Positions 1-11,992 of a stretch of DNA of 64,000 nt are shown one piece after another. Each line of letters opens with the position of its first letter. Position 1 is the first letter of the stretch. Under the pieces are notes generated by a model. The model searched no databases. It was not told the DNA's origin and saw nothing but the letters and a program-made list of their open reading frames with translations. The DNA is taken from contig NC_064045.1 in the NCBI RefSeq assembly GCF_932526225.1, positions 9,356,022 through 9,420,021 of the forward strand, written 5' to 3'. The position numbers were made by a program, and so were the translations under genes. Source of the DNA: Nematostella vectensis (Eukaryota; Cnidaria; Anthozoa; Actiniaria; Edwardsiidae).

Positions 1-393
1 TAAATATAAAGAGCTTAAATATAAGACTGTCAATAACACAACTAAGATCACCATATATTTTTATATCTACAAATTCTATCAATTCTATACTTTACGATTA
101 TTTGCACGTTCTGTCTACTTTCCTGAAACTAAAAACCCTTAGATCAGAATGGATACAGTACATTCGACATATTGCCTTTCTTGGTATATCCCAACAACCG
201 TACTCCAACAAGGGCTTTTATAACAAGAGATTACTGTGTATAAATCCATGAATGATTCACCAAGTATGAATAAATGTGAATAAATTTGCCGCGAGGCTGA
301 GTGGGATAAGTACCCATAATTGCATCAACTGCTCTTTGAAGTGAAAGGCACATCATTTTTGAGAATATCGGAATCTGTGGTAGGAAACATTTA
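1..393 (+). other. 5' flank of SLC17-like copy 1
   Basis: This stretch matches, with substitutions and small gaps, the sequence about 12,080-12,640 and about 23,870-24,380 that precedes exon 1 of the next two copies. It is therefore the start of a tandem unit whose left part lies outside the window. It probably contains the promoter and 5' UTR of copy 1, but I recognise no TATA box or other defined element. A roughly 100-bp segment present upstream of copies 2 and 3 (around 12,290-12,350 and 24,040-24,100) is missing here. Confidence 0.6.
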
Positions 394-3300
394 ATGGCTT
401 CCAAACATAAACAAAAAGTTTTGTTCCCTCAACTAAACCCAACAGAATGGAAGGGCGAGCATGAACTTTTTACATCCAATGACGATCGACCAGATAACCA
501 CTGTTGCAGCAACTCTTATTGCTTGTTTCTACCCAAGCGTTATTGTATTGCGTTTCTTACGATGCTCGCCTTTCTATTGTCTTATGGAGTCCGAGCAGGG
601 ATAAGCATAGCAGTTGTGGCGATGGTGTCTTCTCGTGAAACGACCATCAATGGAACAATCACTGTGAAAGATCCTGAATTCCGATGGTCAACAAAAACAC
701 AAGGTAAATATGGTGATTTCTAAACCTATCACATAAAAAGATATTGCTCTCACGAATTCATGTGTAATAGCCCGTTGATGAGTAACGTATGCGTAGCTGA
801 AACCCGCTGGAAGCGCTGTAAATACAGACACACACAAGATTATTAAAACTGGGGTCTGGTACCTAGGAATCTTAGTTACATTCAGAGACCTTCTCAATTG
901 ACGAATTTTAAGGAGCCCTCGGACGTCGGTTTACCTTATCAGCATTCCCAAGCCTAAGATGAGGACCGGTGTAATTGAAGCGGATCATTTTTTTTTCTAA
1001 AAAGCAATGAATTATAACGACCTGTGCACTGAGCCTGATCGAATCGCTCATACGAAAACCACGGAAAGAAGAATCGCTGTAAAATAAAGGGCGACCGAAA
1101 ATGATCTATGTTTGTTAGTTTAGAATGATGTATAGGAGTAATTTTTGATGATGTAGTGAGTGTTAATTACCGTAAAACCTCCGTATTAACCCCCGCATCA
1201 CTTTACCCACCCCCTCCCCTAAAAAACAGAAACCCTTTTTTCACCTTTTGCTGTTTAATAAAAGGGAGAGGGACATTTATAAGCGCATAAGAAAAAAATG
1301 TATCTTTTGCGTATTAGCGTGCATCGACTTTTAATAACAATAATTGTATATGCGCGAACATTCATTGGGATCAACGGACAATCAAAAACACTCATTGGGC
1401 ATTTACACATATGGATTGCACATGCTTTTACGCGAAATTAATATTTATTCACACGTTTGGACAATCAGTAGCGTGTATCGACAATCACAGGTAGGCCAAG
1501 CTCTTTATTTGTCCCTTATGATATTTACGGTAAACAAAGGGCGAAAAACAACATTAGTGAAAAATAAAAAAAAAAATACATGAAAATACGTGTGTAGTCT
1601 AGTGTTATGTTAATGTTTACTTTTTGCGTGTTTTCTGGCCGTATTAAAGCGCCTTTTTCAAGATTCAAATTTCACGATTTGAAACTCTTACCAGAACGAA
1701 GTGAAAGGTAGGAAAGTAATTTTGGGCATACCTCACGTTTCGTCCTCAAAAACACACTTCCTTCCGCTTAATCGCGCTCAAATCACGGCGACATCCTCAC
1801 AGATAGGAGTCCAACCTACCCAAACATCAATCGTACTACAACCGTAGAGTTGTATCAAAATAACGAAGGGATGACTTCAGTCGCTGTTTTGACTAATTGT
1901 ACAGCATTAGCACCATACTGTACAAACGATGACAGATGTGTTTGATAACGAGGAAGTCATAAGAAAATTATAGCCTTAGCTTTGCTCTAGTTTTCTTATA
2001 ATTCGCAAAAATGTGACAGTTCTCAGACAAAAAGCAGCCATTTTAAAACAAAAAGGCAAGCGAGCGGTAACTGGAAGTAGTCTTGCATTTTTGGGCACTG
2101 GCGGTGCCAACTTTGAAAAAGCTGTATATATTCACGAAATTAGTAACCACGAACTTTAATTCTACGCAGGGGTTATTCTTGGCTCCTTTTTTGGGGGCTA
2201 CATGCTGACCCAAGTACCTGGCGGAGTGCTGGCTCAAAGATTCGGTGGTCGAGTTGTCCTGGGCTTGTGTATGCTGTTTTCATCAATATTTGTGTTCCTT
2301 TCTCCTGTGGCGGCGCGAACACACGTTGCACTCCTTGTGGCAGCCAGCGCAGCAGTGGGCTCATGTAAGGTCAGTTACAACGCGATAATCCCAAAGCCTT
2401 CATTATTTTGGGCCCTCGTCGAAGAAAAGACAGCATGCCTTTAAAAACGCAAACCACAAAGTCTAGTCCATAATTTGCACATTTATCGATCAAGTAACGA
2501 TCCGTGTTAATTTCTCACCGAAATGGACTAAAATCCCCCTTTCCTTGTTAAGCGGGTGTGCCTCCACAGAAAAGGTACCCTCTTTAAAGCGGTCCCGCAT
2601 TTCACATTTCAGAGGCTGGTCGCTAAAGCGGTTTTATCACCAGTTTACTTCCGGTCTACTACGTAACCATCTCCGATTGACCCTGAACATGCGCACTTCG
2701 AAGGGATGGGGGAAGAAGATACAATTTCTTACAATGGCCATCAGTTCCTTGCATTCCGGACTGATTTTCCCATTTCAAAACACAAAAAATAGTCGCCGAA
2801 ATGCACATACCCTGATTTTGGCTTTTTAAGAAAATTTTTTTCTTGATTATCCTTGCGCTATGTATGGGCTCAGGGACGAAAACCTCAAATTTCAATGATA
2901 CTTTACAAAAAGACGCATCAATTTAAAAAAGGTCGCATTTGATATTTTGTTTGATATTACTCACTAAGTAATTAGGGGAATTTTCCGCCTTATTTGATGT
3001 GAAATGAGCTTATTGTAAACGTCAAGTCATGTTTTCCGTCATGTCTCTCCGATTATTTTTAACGGAAAACGCGAGAAATATTTCACAATTGTAAAAGAAG
3101 TGTGTCTATTGGAAGTTTTATTGAGGATATGAATGGATGGCCTGTTAAATAGCGCGGATTCTATTAGATTCGTCTCTTGCTGGTTGAGGTTTCCGTCGGC
3201 CCTCCAAAGTACCAAGGAATGTAAGTTTTCACTCCTAGGTACTTTTGAGCAAAAGTGCAAGAAAAACAGACTGAAAAAAAAAACCCTATATCAAGTCAAC

Positions 3301-5639
3301 ACTACCAGTTTAAGTTTAGCTACCGCTGACCTAAGACGGTATGCCTTGAAGTTTCCAACAATGCACTGCGGTCTTTTCTGTCTAGCGACGGCACTGCTAC
3401 AGCCTGTTGTTTTCAACAGCTTTGCCTGTAATTTGCTTAAAAATTACAGCTTTTTCACATCTGGAGAGTGCCTTAGGACATCACAAAGTCTATTAGGGCA
3501 TAATTAATGCTATGTGCTTATGGTTGTTTGCACGCTGAGGTTGATTTGATGTGATAATTCCTTGTTTGGGTTTCACCGAGTAAGAATAGAATTTTCTAAT
3601 GAATGGCCTCATACTCTCCAATGTGGAACATCTTTGCTACCCAACCTTATTTAAAAATTGTTTTCAGGCTTTTTTCTGGGTTCCTTGGACCTGGAAATGT
3701 TTTGTTTGGCTTTGGGGCAAAGAAACTTATAAAAAAATGGTATGATTATGGGAGAAGAGTTTTCCCGCCTCTCTGTTAAGGTGTTTCCAAGACTCCCATC
3801 ATGCAGTGCTGGCATGCAATATAGCCTTTAAAGATGGTGACTCGCTTCTAATAGAGGTTTTAGCATTGATTATTGTGGCTGATGGCTGTAAAATGGGACC
3901 TGACGGACGGAGCACAATAAAGGTATCTATTTGTGACTTGATCTGTGTTTGCTTGTCTCTATTTTGTAGTTCGGAATTTTTTGTCTTTTTTGATAAGAAA
4001 TGTTTCTGAGTTTAAGCATTTGTTTACGAATTGTTCAGCAATCAAGGCTGATATTTTAACAATAGATTCAATTCTATTACATTGCTTCGATGCGCTTTTA
4101 AAGTTCGTCTATACCTTGGAGCAATCAATGAGTATCCGGGTCTGGTGATGTTTAGTTTGCATTTATGGCGTTTTGGAGTTTGGGCCTATATTTTACGGGC
4201 GTCTGGGGACGTTATAACCCCTGGTTTACAAACTTACTTATACTTCAAGGGGGTGATGACTCCCGCCCTGTACGACTTCTGGAACAGACGGGCGCCTTAT
4301 GGGGAGAAATCTACTTATGTGACCTTTTCTTTGTCCGGTGAGTGATTTCCAAAAGACCTATAACAAGTATGAGTGCCCGGGGGGACTCTCCAGAAAAGTA
4401 GACGGGGGTGATCGTCATATCTTTTAGGGTATAAAATTTAGACCAGCTGCCATCCCTTAGGGGGGGGGGGAGATGCTAGACCCCTCGGTTGCTGGGAAAA
4501 AATCGGCCAGAATGGTTCTGCTGGCAAATTTGTGGAGTCGAACTTGTTGTGCTGGAAATATTTTTTGGGAGCTGGAGCGGTTGCTTGGGGAAAAAATCGT
4601 TCCGACGGGTTATTAGGGGCAATTATTTATGAGCTTAAATGCCTACCACTGCTGGCTTGCTGGGAAAAAAAGAAATTCAAGGTCCCTCCTTGGAAAACAG
4701 GAACAGATAATTTTTCCCCAGCAATTTTTGGTATCAGAACATATTCAAACGACGAAGTATGCCATTTTAACGTGTTTCGTGAAGGGGGGCTCATCGTAAG
4801 CCCTTGGAACAGAAGCATCCAAGGGATAAGGACACATAAGAATATTTCGTTTCTGGTCGCGCTTTCTCCTTCGGGAGCATGCCGGTGGGCGATTTTTATG
4901 TTTGTTCTTTTATTTGTATTTTTTTTCTTCTTTTTCAAAAATTTTGCTTTTTTGTGTAATATGCCGCGACCCTTTATTTTCTCGCGGAGAAAAATGATTA
5001 CTCCAACCGGAGCTACTTTAACGACATTGTTTAGCTTAGCACATCTTTCGATGTATGACGTGATTTGATGTCTATTTTCTGTCATTACCAGCGCAAATCT
5101 CAAAAAAAAAATTCTAGAGGTTTTACTGAGAAAGATTTGAAATAAAAAAAAATAAATAAAAGGTTGTATGCAGCACTAATTCGGGATGTGGCGGCGACCA
5201 GAAACGACAATAATTTTTATGTGACCTTATGCAGGATGCTCCAAGATTGAAAAAAAAAAAATAATGAAAATTTCATTTGGGAGAATTGCGATACTTACAA
5301 CCATTCATTATAACGGGTCATCATGATAACATCCAGGAGTAAAGTAAAACACTACAACAATCATACATCTATTTAAAGGCGTTTGTCATGGGTCTAGCTA
5401 AATCGTACCATAAAGTTTCAATCCATTTGCAGGTGTTTACATCGGTTTGGCTATAATCCCACCAGTACTGGGGCAGTTAGAATCTTGGTTTGACTGGCCG
5501 TCAATTTTCTATAGTTCAGGTAAGTGATTTTTAAAATTCATACAAATTGCCCAAAAGCGGAGCTCCAAGCTCTAAATCTTCGCTTATTTTCCCTTGATAA
5601 TTTAAGAAATAATAAATATTATTATTAACCCCCTTCCCC

Positions 5640-6200
5640 CCACCCTTGACAAGCTTAATAGTCATACGATGTTTCGGCGTCAGGGTAGTTTTACTTTTAG
5701 TAAAACACGTGACCATATTTTCGCATCCCACTTGTCACCTTCATGACACCTTCCGAGTTTGGTTGTCATACGATGTTTCTCTAATGAAATATTAATATCT
5801 TTCTATTTTGATGACGGCAGCACTTTTTTGCTTCTAGTGACGCCGTCTCAATCACGTGACTATATCGGTGCACCCCCCTTGACACCTTCATGACACATAC
5901 CAACATTGGTTGTCATATGATGTTTCGTTCATGAGATATGGATATTCTTGTTCTTAATGAAATCGGAATAGTTTTGCTTTTAGTGACGTCACCGATTACG
6001 TCACAAATCTCGTGCACCACCTTGACACAAACACGACACCTCCCAATTTTGGTTGTGAAACAATGTTTCTTACGCGAGATATGAATGTTTTTGCTTTTAA
6101 TCACGTCGATGACTTCACACAACACGTGACCGTATTTTCGCATCCCACTTGTCACCTTCATGACACCCTCCTAGTTTGGTTGTCATACGATGCTTTTTGG
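5640..6200. repeat. ~130-145 bp tandem repeats in intron 4, copy 1
   Basis: A degenerate unit containing a TTGGTTGTCATACGATG-type core recurs near 5,759, 5,905, 6,049 and 6,177, so the spacing is 128-146 bp. Units contain TGACGTCA- and CACGTGAC-like words. Copy 2 has the same array at about 18,260-18,910 with roughly one extra unit. Confidence 0.7.
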
Positions 6201-6892
6201 GGACGAACTGACAGACGAAAACTCGAGTCGACTGGTTACCAATATTTGCTACCATATTTTTCTTGTATACCACTTTTTCTTAGGTATGGGACTCCGTTCA
6301 CGATGGGCTTCGCGGCGCTTTCGCCCTTTCTACTTTGTGCTCGTAACGTCAGCGTATTAAAACCTACTCTGTTTTGACAGTGTTAAATATACCACTTTTG
6401 ATCCCGTCCGTCTATCTGCTGTCTAATGTATGCCGCTTGTCCTCAGGTGCAGTAACTATCTTATTGGCATTTGTTTGGTTTATTGTCGTGAAGCGTTCTC
6501 CTGTCGATGATTCTCGTCTGAGCGACGAGTTGCTGAGTTCGTGTGAACAAGAAAAGACAGCTACTGAAAAAGTACAATGGGTTCAACGGTTGATTTATTA
6601 TATCAGGCCCTACCCAGGATTTTTCTTGGGCTGGGCGAAATCCGAAAAAGTGGACCTAATTTTTCCTGGGGGGGGGGGGAGGAATTTTTTTATGCCTTTG
6701 CAGTATCTCCATGGGACGTTTATTATCGGATTTGGCTACATACCACAGTGATCTAGCTTATGCTTTATAGTTATAGTCTACCAATAGCACGACTATTGAG
6801 AACCGAAAGTAGACCTTCGACTTTGTGTGTTTGTGTGTGTTGGGGGGGGGGGGGGGGGTTCGCACCCCTTGAACCCCCCCTGGGTACGGGCC

Positions 6893-7183
6893 TGTATATT
6901 GCCTATATACATATAATATACCTATACCTTCCTGTTATGACTAGATCACAACGACGCCACTCTGTTCTCATGATATTTTAGGTTTCACGATCCGATCAGA
7001 CTGTTGGATTAATCGGGGTTGAAAAAGAGTGAACTTCTCTCACAGTTTTTATGAGAAGTATTAAGCTAGCCGAAAGGCTAACAATACTTCGGTTGGATTA
7101 TTGCCTATATACCTATACTATACCTATACCTTCCTGTAATGACTAGATCTAAACAACGCCACCCTGTTCTCATGATAATTTAG
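6893..7183. repeat. Duplicated intron-5 acceptor region plus hairpin repeat, copy 1
   Basis: A segment of about 85 bp (TGCCTATATAC... ending in a TTTAG-type acceptor) occurs twice, at about 6,895-6,983 and 7,100-7,183. Between the two lies a repeat of about 115 bp whose core can fold into a hairpin (AGTATTAAGCTAGCC / GGCTAACAATACT around a GAAA loop). The second TTTAG is the real acceptor of exon 6; the first is a potential decoy. The same arrangement is present in copies 2 (19,640-19,933) and 3 (58,190-58,458). Confidence 0.7.
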
Positions 7184-7364
7184 AATGTACCAACGCCTTG
7201 GAAGAAGATTCTGACGTCTTTACCGGTGTGGAGCGTTGTCATTGGCTGGGGCACTAGCGGTTGGATGTTGTTCACATTCCTCACAGAATTGCCCTCTTAT
7301 CTCAAGTTCGGTCTTGGATATGATATAAAACTGGTAGGTTTCCGGTAAAGTGTGATGACAATAT

Positions 7365-8291
7365 CACGGCTTTGGCGTGACGAGAGATAAATCGAAGAGA
7401 GATGACTTGGCTAGGGCACTGGTGACCAAAAGGCGATTGCAACAATTGGTGACTAGGCTAGAGCGATTACCAGAGCATAATTGTGGCGTGACTAGATTAA
7501 GATAGTTGCGTGACCATAGTGTGTTCGTAGCGTAACTTGGCTAGGTTATGATAGGGCCCTGACGAAAGCACAATAATGATATAACTACAGTTTGATAGGG
7601 GCGTGAGCAAAGTGTGATCGGAGCGTAACTCAGTAAGTGTTTCGTAGTTGTGTGACCTGAATCATGGTTTGACCCGAGTTTGATCTTGGCGTGACCAGAG
7701 AAAAATTGGAACGTGACTAGGTTATATATCGGGGCGTGACCATAGTGTGATCGTAGTGACTAGGCTAGAATATCATAGTTGTCTGACTAGAGCATAATCA
7801 TAGCGTGACCATATAATATGATCTTTGCGTAAGTAATTCACTATCATGGCAGGCATCTATGGCATGACCAGGATTCACGATCCTATCAGACTATTAGATT
7901 AATCGGGGTTGAAAAAGAATGAACTTCTATCACGGTTTTTATGAGAAGTATTAAGCTAGCCGACAGGCTAACAATACTGCAGTTGGTAATGTCATATAAT
8001 ATCCTTTACGCTCTTTGCTCCCTGAAACCACTATCCATCCCTCCCCCAACTTTCGCCCCCCCCCCCCCCCCCCCCCACTTATGGAACCGTTCCGCCGCCC
8101 CTGATGGCAGGGCGTTAGTTTACCAGAGCATAATCATGGCGTGACTAGATTAACATAGTGGCGTTACCATAGTGGCGTTACCATAGTGTGTTCGTGGCGT
8201 AAGTATAACAGCTGCGCAACAAGAGAATAACGTCTATCACCGATTTTATGACAAGTTTTTAGCTAGCCGACAGGCTAACAATACTTCGTTG
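7365..8291. repeat. Degenerate GCGTGACTAG-type repeats and hairpin repeats, intron 6 copy 1
   Basis: From 7,365 to about 7,860 the sequence is a loose series of words such as GCGTGACCATAGTGTG and GTGACTAGGCTAGA at spacings of about 15-40 bp. It is followed by further copies of the 115-bp hairpin repeat (7,870-7,985 and a partial one at 8,225-8,291), with a poly-C run at about 8,060 between them. Copy 2 has the counterpart at 20,105-21,165. Confidence 0.6.
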
Positions 8292-8296
8292 GTAAT

Positions 8297-8495
8297 TAGT
8301 AAATAAACCCTTTCTAGCGGCTGGGATATCGGTGGATAATGTCCAAGGATGAGAAATGGTACGAAAAAACGAAAAAATGGTACGAGAAGCAAAGCTTCGA
8401 GGGCAACTGTGAAATTTTGAGGACCATTTCTCATCCGCGGACATTATCTGCCGATATCACAGTGAGCCAAAGAAGGGGTTTATTTATTTCATATC
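8297..8495. mobile_element. MITE-like inverted-repeat element, copy 1 only
   Basis: The arms at about 8,301-8,360 (AATAAACCC ... GATGAGAAATGGT) and 8,420-8,490 are imperfect reverse complements of each other, about 55-60 bp long, around a short centre. The element lies within a 765-bp stretch absent from the same intron of copy 2, so it arrived after the duplication or was lost from copy 2. No coding capacity is seen, and I could not fix a clean target duplication. Confidence 0.6.
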
Positions 8496-8529
8496 CCAGC
8501 GACTACGCTGAAAATGCGAAAAATGTCTT

Positions 8530-8765
8530 CAAAGCGCGCTGACGTGCACTGGAATGACGCCACGAGCGCGCGCTGTTATTTTTGCCATTCGCAATTCATA
8601 AAAATCCATGCAATAATCCAACGAACAAAAACAAGCTCAAAACTTGCATTTCAACTGATGGATTTTCACCTATACTGTTTTCTTATTGTTCTGCAAGTTT
8701 GAAATGTCTTCTGTGCGCGCTGACGTGCACGGGAATGACACCACGAGCGCGCGCTGTTGTGAAGT
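8530..8765. repeat. Direct repeat with GCGCGCGCTGTT core, copy 1 only
   Basis: Two copies of a segment of about 45 bp (CGCTGACGTGCAC..., then CACGAGCGCGCGCTGTT) lie at about 8,537-8,583 and 8,716-8,760. A related sequence in reverse orientation is found at about 59,620-59,680 in the insertion that occupies the matching intron site of copy 3. Confidence 0.55.
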
Positions 8766-9510
8766 TTTTTTTGTCATTGTTTTTTCTTTCAAGTTACAGG
8801 ATAAATTCTAAAAAAACATATTGATGATAATTCTATAAAAGAAATAAAGCATTCTTTCTGTGCCTTTATGGCGTTTTCAAAATCTTGGTGTTTGTTTGAG
8901 GAGTTATTGAGCAGACGATAAGTGAGTTTTGACTGCACAAAAATGTTCACAGGACAGATACCACTTTTGCTGGACGTTATCGAATGATATTTGTCCTGTG
9001 AAATTGTGCACGCGACCAGTATTGACCAATGAGCGCGCGTGAAAATTCATCACTGGGAAATAATGTCATATAATATCCTTTACGCTCTTTGCTCGTTCAC
9101 AGACCGGTGTTTTGTACGGAGTCTCGTTTTTGGCAGTGGCCATAATGCTACCCATAATGACAAGATTAGCAGATTTCATGAATACCAAGGAAGTCCTGTC
9201 AATGACAAACATCCGTAAACTATTCACATGTGGCGGTGAGTACCGTGAATATACAACTGTTCCAAATAAGAAAAATCCATTTCTTCAGTGCAGCCTTATT
9301 TGAGAAAGGCGTTTACTAAGCGCATACATTTTCCTCAACGCCAAATGCAAATTTTTATAATTGTGATGGTGGTGATGATAATTATAATAAAGTTTATGTT
9401 GATTAGCGATGTGAATGATAGTAAAATTGACGTTGATAATGATAATTATCACAATGATGATGATAATACGTTTCTTGTAGGCTTTTTTCTTCAGTGTATT
9501 TGCCTCATCA

Positions 9511-10010
9511 TAGTGGCTTGTACACCCTATAAGGTGGTGCCTATCGTCCTTGGTTTAGGTTCCATGGTCACTTTGTAAATATATTATTTCAAATCTGTGG
9601 AATGCTGTTACATCCATGACCTATTCTGCACAAGGGCAAAGCTTGTCGGAGTTATATTGTTTTGATTAAAAAAAAAATATTTATAAACTTCTATGATGGG
9701 ACATAAGAATTTACCATTAGACTCTTGACAACTTTGACAGCCATATTCACACCAGGAATTGTGTTTATTAACTTTGATGTACTGCATAATTTAAATTATT
9801 GAATAAGGCCTGGATCCATTTGGTTGGTACAATAAATAAATCTCCGTAAAGAGCAGGATCCTAGATCCCCCAAAAATACCTCAATCAGTCAACACAGAAG
9901 GTGTTCAATGCTGGCTCCGCTTTTAGGCAGTGCCTAAATCTATATTAGTGGCTTGTACACCCTATAAGGTGGTGCCTATCGTCCTTGGTTTAGGTTCCAT
10001 GGCCACTTTG
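9511..10010. repeat. 65-bp direct duplication of exon 8 sequence flanking a 370-bp insert
   Basis: Positions 9511-9575 and 9946-10010 are the same 65 bp of exon 8 with one difference. Between them, 9576-9945 is a 370-bp non-coding insert with no counterpart in copies 2 or 3. About 70 bp of the insert (near 9,590-9,660) resembles sequence at about 55,525-55,595 in intron 3 of copy 3, suggesting an interspersed repeat. Confidence 0.8.
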
Positions 10011-10258
10011 AATGCTGGGGTGGGCGTCAACGCGTTCGATATCGCACCCCGGTACTCTGGTATCATAATGGGAATGGCCAATACTCTTGCGACGTTTAAT
10101 GGAATTATGGCACCACTGGTTGTTGGACTAATCGTAAAATCTGAGGTAAAAAGTTAATGAATGCTTTTATTATGAAAAAGTGCGTGCATGTCTGATAGAG
10201 AATTTTCAACCAAATACACATTATAGTACGAAATATAAATGTTATTAGTCTAGTCCAT

Positions 10259-10885
10259 AACACATATGTTACGTTTAGCCCTGGCCCCACACAAGTTACG
10301 TCTAACTTTAGCCCCACTCAAGTTACGTCTAGACCCAGCCCTATTCAAGTTAAGTCTACCTTTAGCCCCACTCAAGTTACGTCTAGCGCCCTAGCCCCTC
10401 TCAAGTTACTTCTAACTTTAGCCCCGCTCAAGTTACGTCTTACGTATAATTTTAGCTCCAGTCAAGTAACGTCTACCTTTACCCCCATTCAAATTACGTC
10501 TAGCCCCAGCCCTACTCAAGTTACGTCTACCTTTAGCCCCACTCAAGTTACGTCTAGCGCCCTAGCCCCTCTCAAGTTACGTCTAACTTTAGCCCCATTC
10601 AAATTACGTCTAGCCCCAGCCCTACTCAAGTTACGTCTACCTTTAGCCCCACTCAAGTTACGTCTAGCGCCCTAGCCCCTCTCAAGTTACGTCTAACTTT
10701 AGCCCCATTCAAGTTACGTCCAGCCCTAGCCCCACTCAAGTTACTTCTAGCCCCAGTTAAGTACAGCTCGCCAGCCCCTATCAATTAACGTACAGCCCAC
10801 CAGCCCCGCTCAAGTAAAGTACAGCCCGCCATCCCTGCTCAAGTTACGCACAGCTCGCCAACCCCATCAAAGTTACATCTAGCCC
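10259..10885. repeat. Minisatellite, intron 8 copy 1
   Basis: Many degenerate units of the type CCCCACTCAAGTTACGTCTA, about 20-35 bp long, alternate between TCTAGCGCCCTAG- and TCTACCTTTAG-flanked variants. The same minisatellite is at 22,080-22,640 (copy 2) and, in a homogenised form, at 61,008-61,395 (copy 3). Units vary in length and there is no spacer/repeat alternation, so this is not a CRISPR array. Confidence 0.85.
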
Positions 10886-11773
10886 GAAAATTGTTTAAGT
10901 CCAGAACTGCGAAGGTAATCGTTACCCAGTAGCGGATCTATGGTGTGTGTGTGTATGTGTGCGTCTTGGGGAGGGGGGGGGGGGGGGGGAAGAAGGGGGT
11001 TCAAACCCCCATTGGGCTGCCTTTTTTATTGTTTTCTTTGTGTCTGTACATTCAAAAATCGTTACGAAGGTAAAATAATGACGAAAATGTTTGGGTCACC
11101 CCCCCCCCCCCCCCCTTGGCAATAGGCGAGATCCGCCCCTGTGACCAAGTCAGACTTAGCAACAAAACCATGCCATCTGATCGGCGCTCAACAGGCGCTC
11201 AACAGTCTCCAAAATAATTTCCACGGCGAAGCATGAATCTGGACCCTTTAAGTTGCAGGAAGGATTTGCTTTCTTCTTGAAACCCCACCCTGAAAACTTT
11301 GCTTCCTCTGCTTCTGCCTTAGTAAAATCATCAACCATTCAAATCCAAACAAAGAAAATCCAGTAAAGCAAGCCCGATGCTTTTTGCACAAAAAATGTAG
11401 CTGTAATTTTCATCTCATTTTTTAATACTCAGAGCATCCACGAGTGGGGCATCGTGTTTCTTCTTATCGCTGCCATTGTGTTCTACGGAGCAGTGTTTTA
11501 CGCAATCAATGCGTCGGGCGAGCTACAACCGTGGGCAACGCCTGACCTCTCTCTACTTTCAAAGAAAGTAGACCCACCCAAGAAGCAGGCTATGTCGTGA
11601 CATATTCATTATATGATAAGGTAGAGTAATTTGCTAAAATAAGGTTATTTTCATTCTCTATTGTATTCTTCTCACTTGGTAGCAAAGATGTTTATTTTTA
11701 AACTTTAATTAACAAGATTAATCTTTACGTATTAACTCGACAATAATAAAAAAAAACCTTTAAAATTCCCCAG

Positions 11774-11992
11774 GGACATTTTGCTGGTGTAGGCGTGGCC
11801 CTTCCCATCACCATATTTGGAGTGCTGTCACTCATCGCTGCCATGGTAACGTTCTGGATCCCCGAGACAATCTACTCGAATATGCACCAGACCATAGAAG
11901 AAGCCGAGGACGCTAAAGATTATTACGGGATGCCGTGCTGTCGCCATGAAGACAACGAGCAAAGTGAGATTCCCGGATGTTACCGTAAATAG
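11774..11992 (+). pseudogene. Orphan terminal exon of an SLC22-like transporter (unit 1)
   Basis: After an AG acceptor at 11772-11773 (CCCCAG), an open frame of 72 codons ends in TAG. It reads as the last transmembrane helix and cytosolic tail of an SLC22 organic ion transporter: ALPITIFGVLSLIAAM, then WIPETIYSNMHQTIEEAEDA, matching the family's PET...TIEEAE signature. It does not belong to SLC17, whose own terminal exon (11433-11600) precedes it. No other SLC22 exon is visible in the unit. It begins in phase 0, as does exon 9, so splicing exon 8 directly to it would keep frame. Either it is debris of an SLC22 gene lying left of the window and copied with the unit, or an alternative last exon. 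Confidence 0.75.

Larger units (their letters stand above)
704..11432 (+). other. Introns of SLC17-like copy 1
   Basis: The introns are AT-rich and non-coding. Moderately long open frames in them (for example 4,532-5,068) are shared with copy 2, have no recognisable domain and are interrupted by neither splice logic nor homology, so I treat them as chance. Intron 1 carries about 200 bp (roughly 1,772-1,978) absent from copy 2. Intron 4 holds tandem repeats of about 140 bp. Intron 5 has a duplicated acceptor region and a hairpin repeat. Intron 6 has degenerate short repeats and a copy-specific insertion of about 765 bp (8,295-9,058). Intron 8 has a minisatellite. Confidence 0.6.
394..11600 (+). 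pseudogene. SLC17-like MFS anion transporter, copy 1 (broken in exon 8)
   Basis: Nine exons read as an SLC17-family (sialin / VGLUT / phosphate transporter) membrane protein: 394-703, 2170-2369, 4250-4337, 5433-5519, 6447-6571, 7184-7333, 9103-9235, 9481-9575 (broken) and 11433-11600. All junctions are GT/AG and the phases agree. TM1 lies at about residues 51-78 (GVRAGISIAVVAMV, with the family's TM1 arginine), followed by an NGT glycosylation site at 86-88. Exon 2 has LTQVPGG, exon 4 WPSIFY, exon 6 PVWSVVIGW and LTELPSYLKF, and exon 9 ELQPW; all are family hallmarks. Exon 8 runs into an in-frame TAA at 9576-9578, which begins a 370-bp insert; the rest of the exon resumes at 9946 after a 65-bp duplication. 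The product would stop at 396 of about 496 residues. An alternative acceptor (AG at 9947-9948) would keep frame and lose about ten residues, so inactivation is likely but not certain. Confidence 0.85.

Noticed and set aside
4532..5068. Open frame of 178 codons in intron 3 of copy 1 (and its near-copy at 17,100-17,636)
   Set aside because: Low-complexity composition (Phe- and Lys-rich runs), no domain, lies between two good SLC17 exons, and is shared only because the intron was duplicated.
10259..10885. CRISPR-like regular repeats
   Set aside because: Units abut each other with no unique spacers, unit length varies and the context is a eukaryotic intron; it is a minisatellite.
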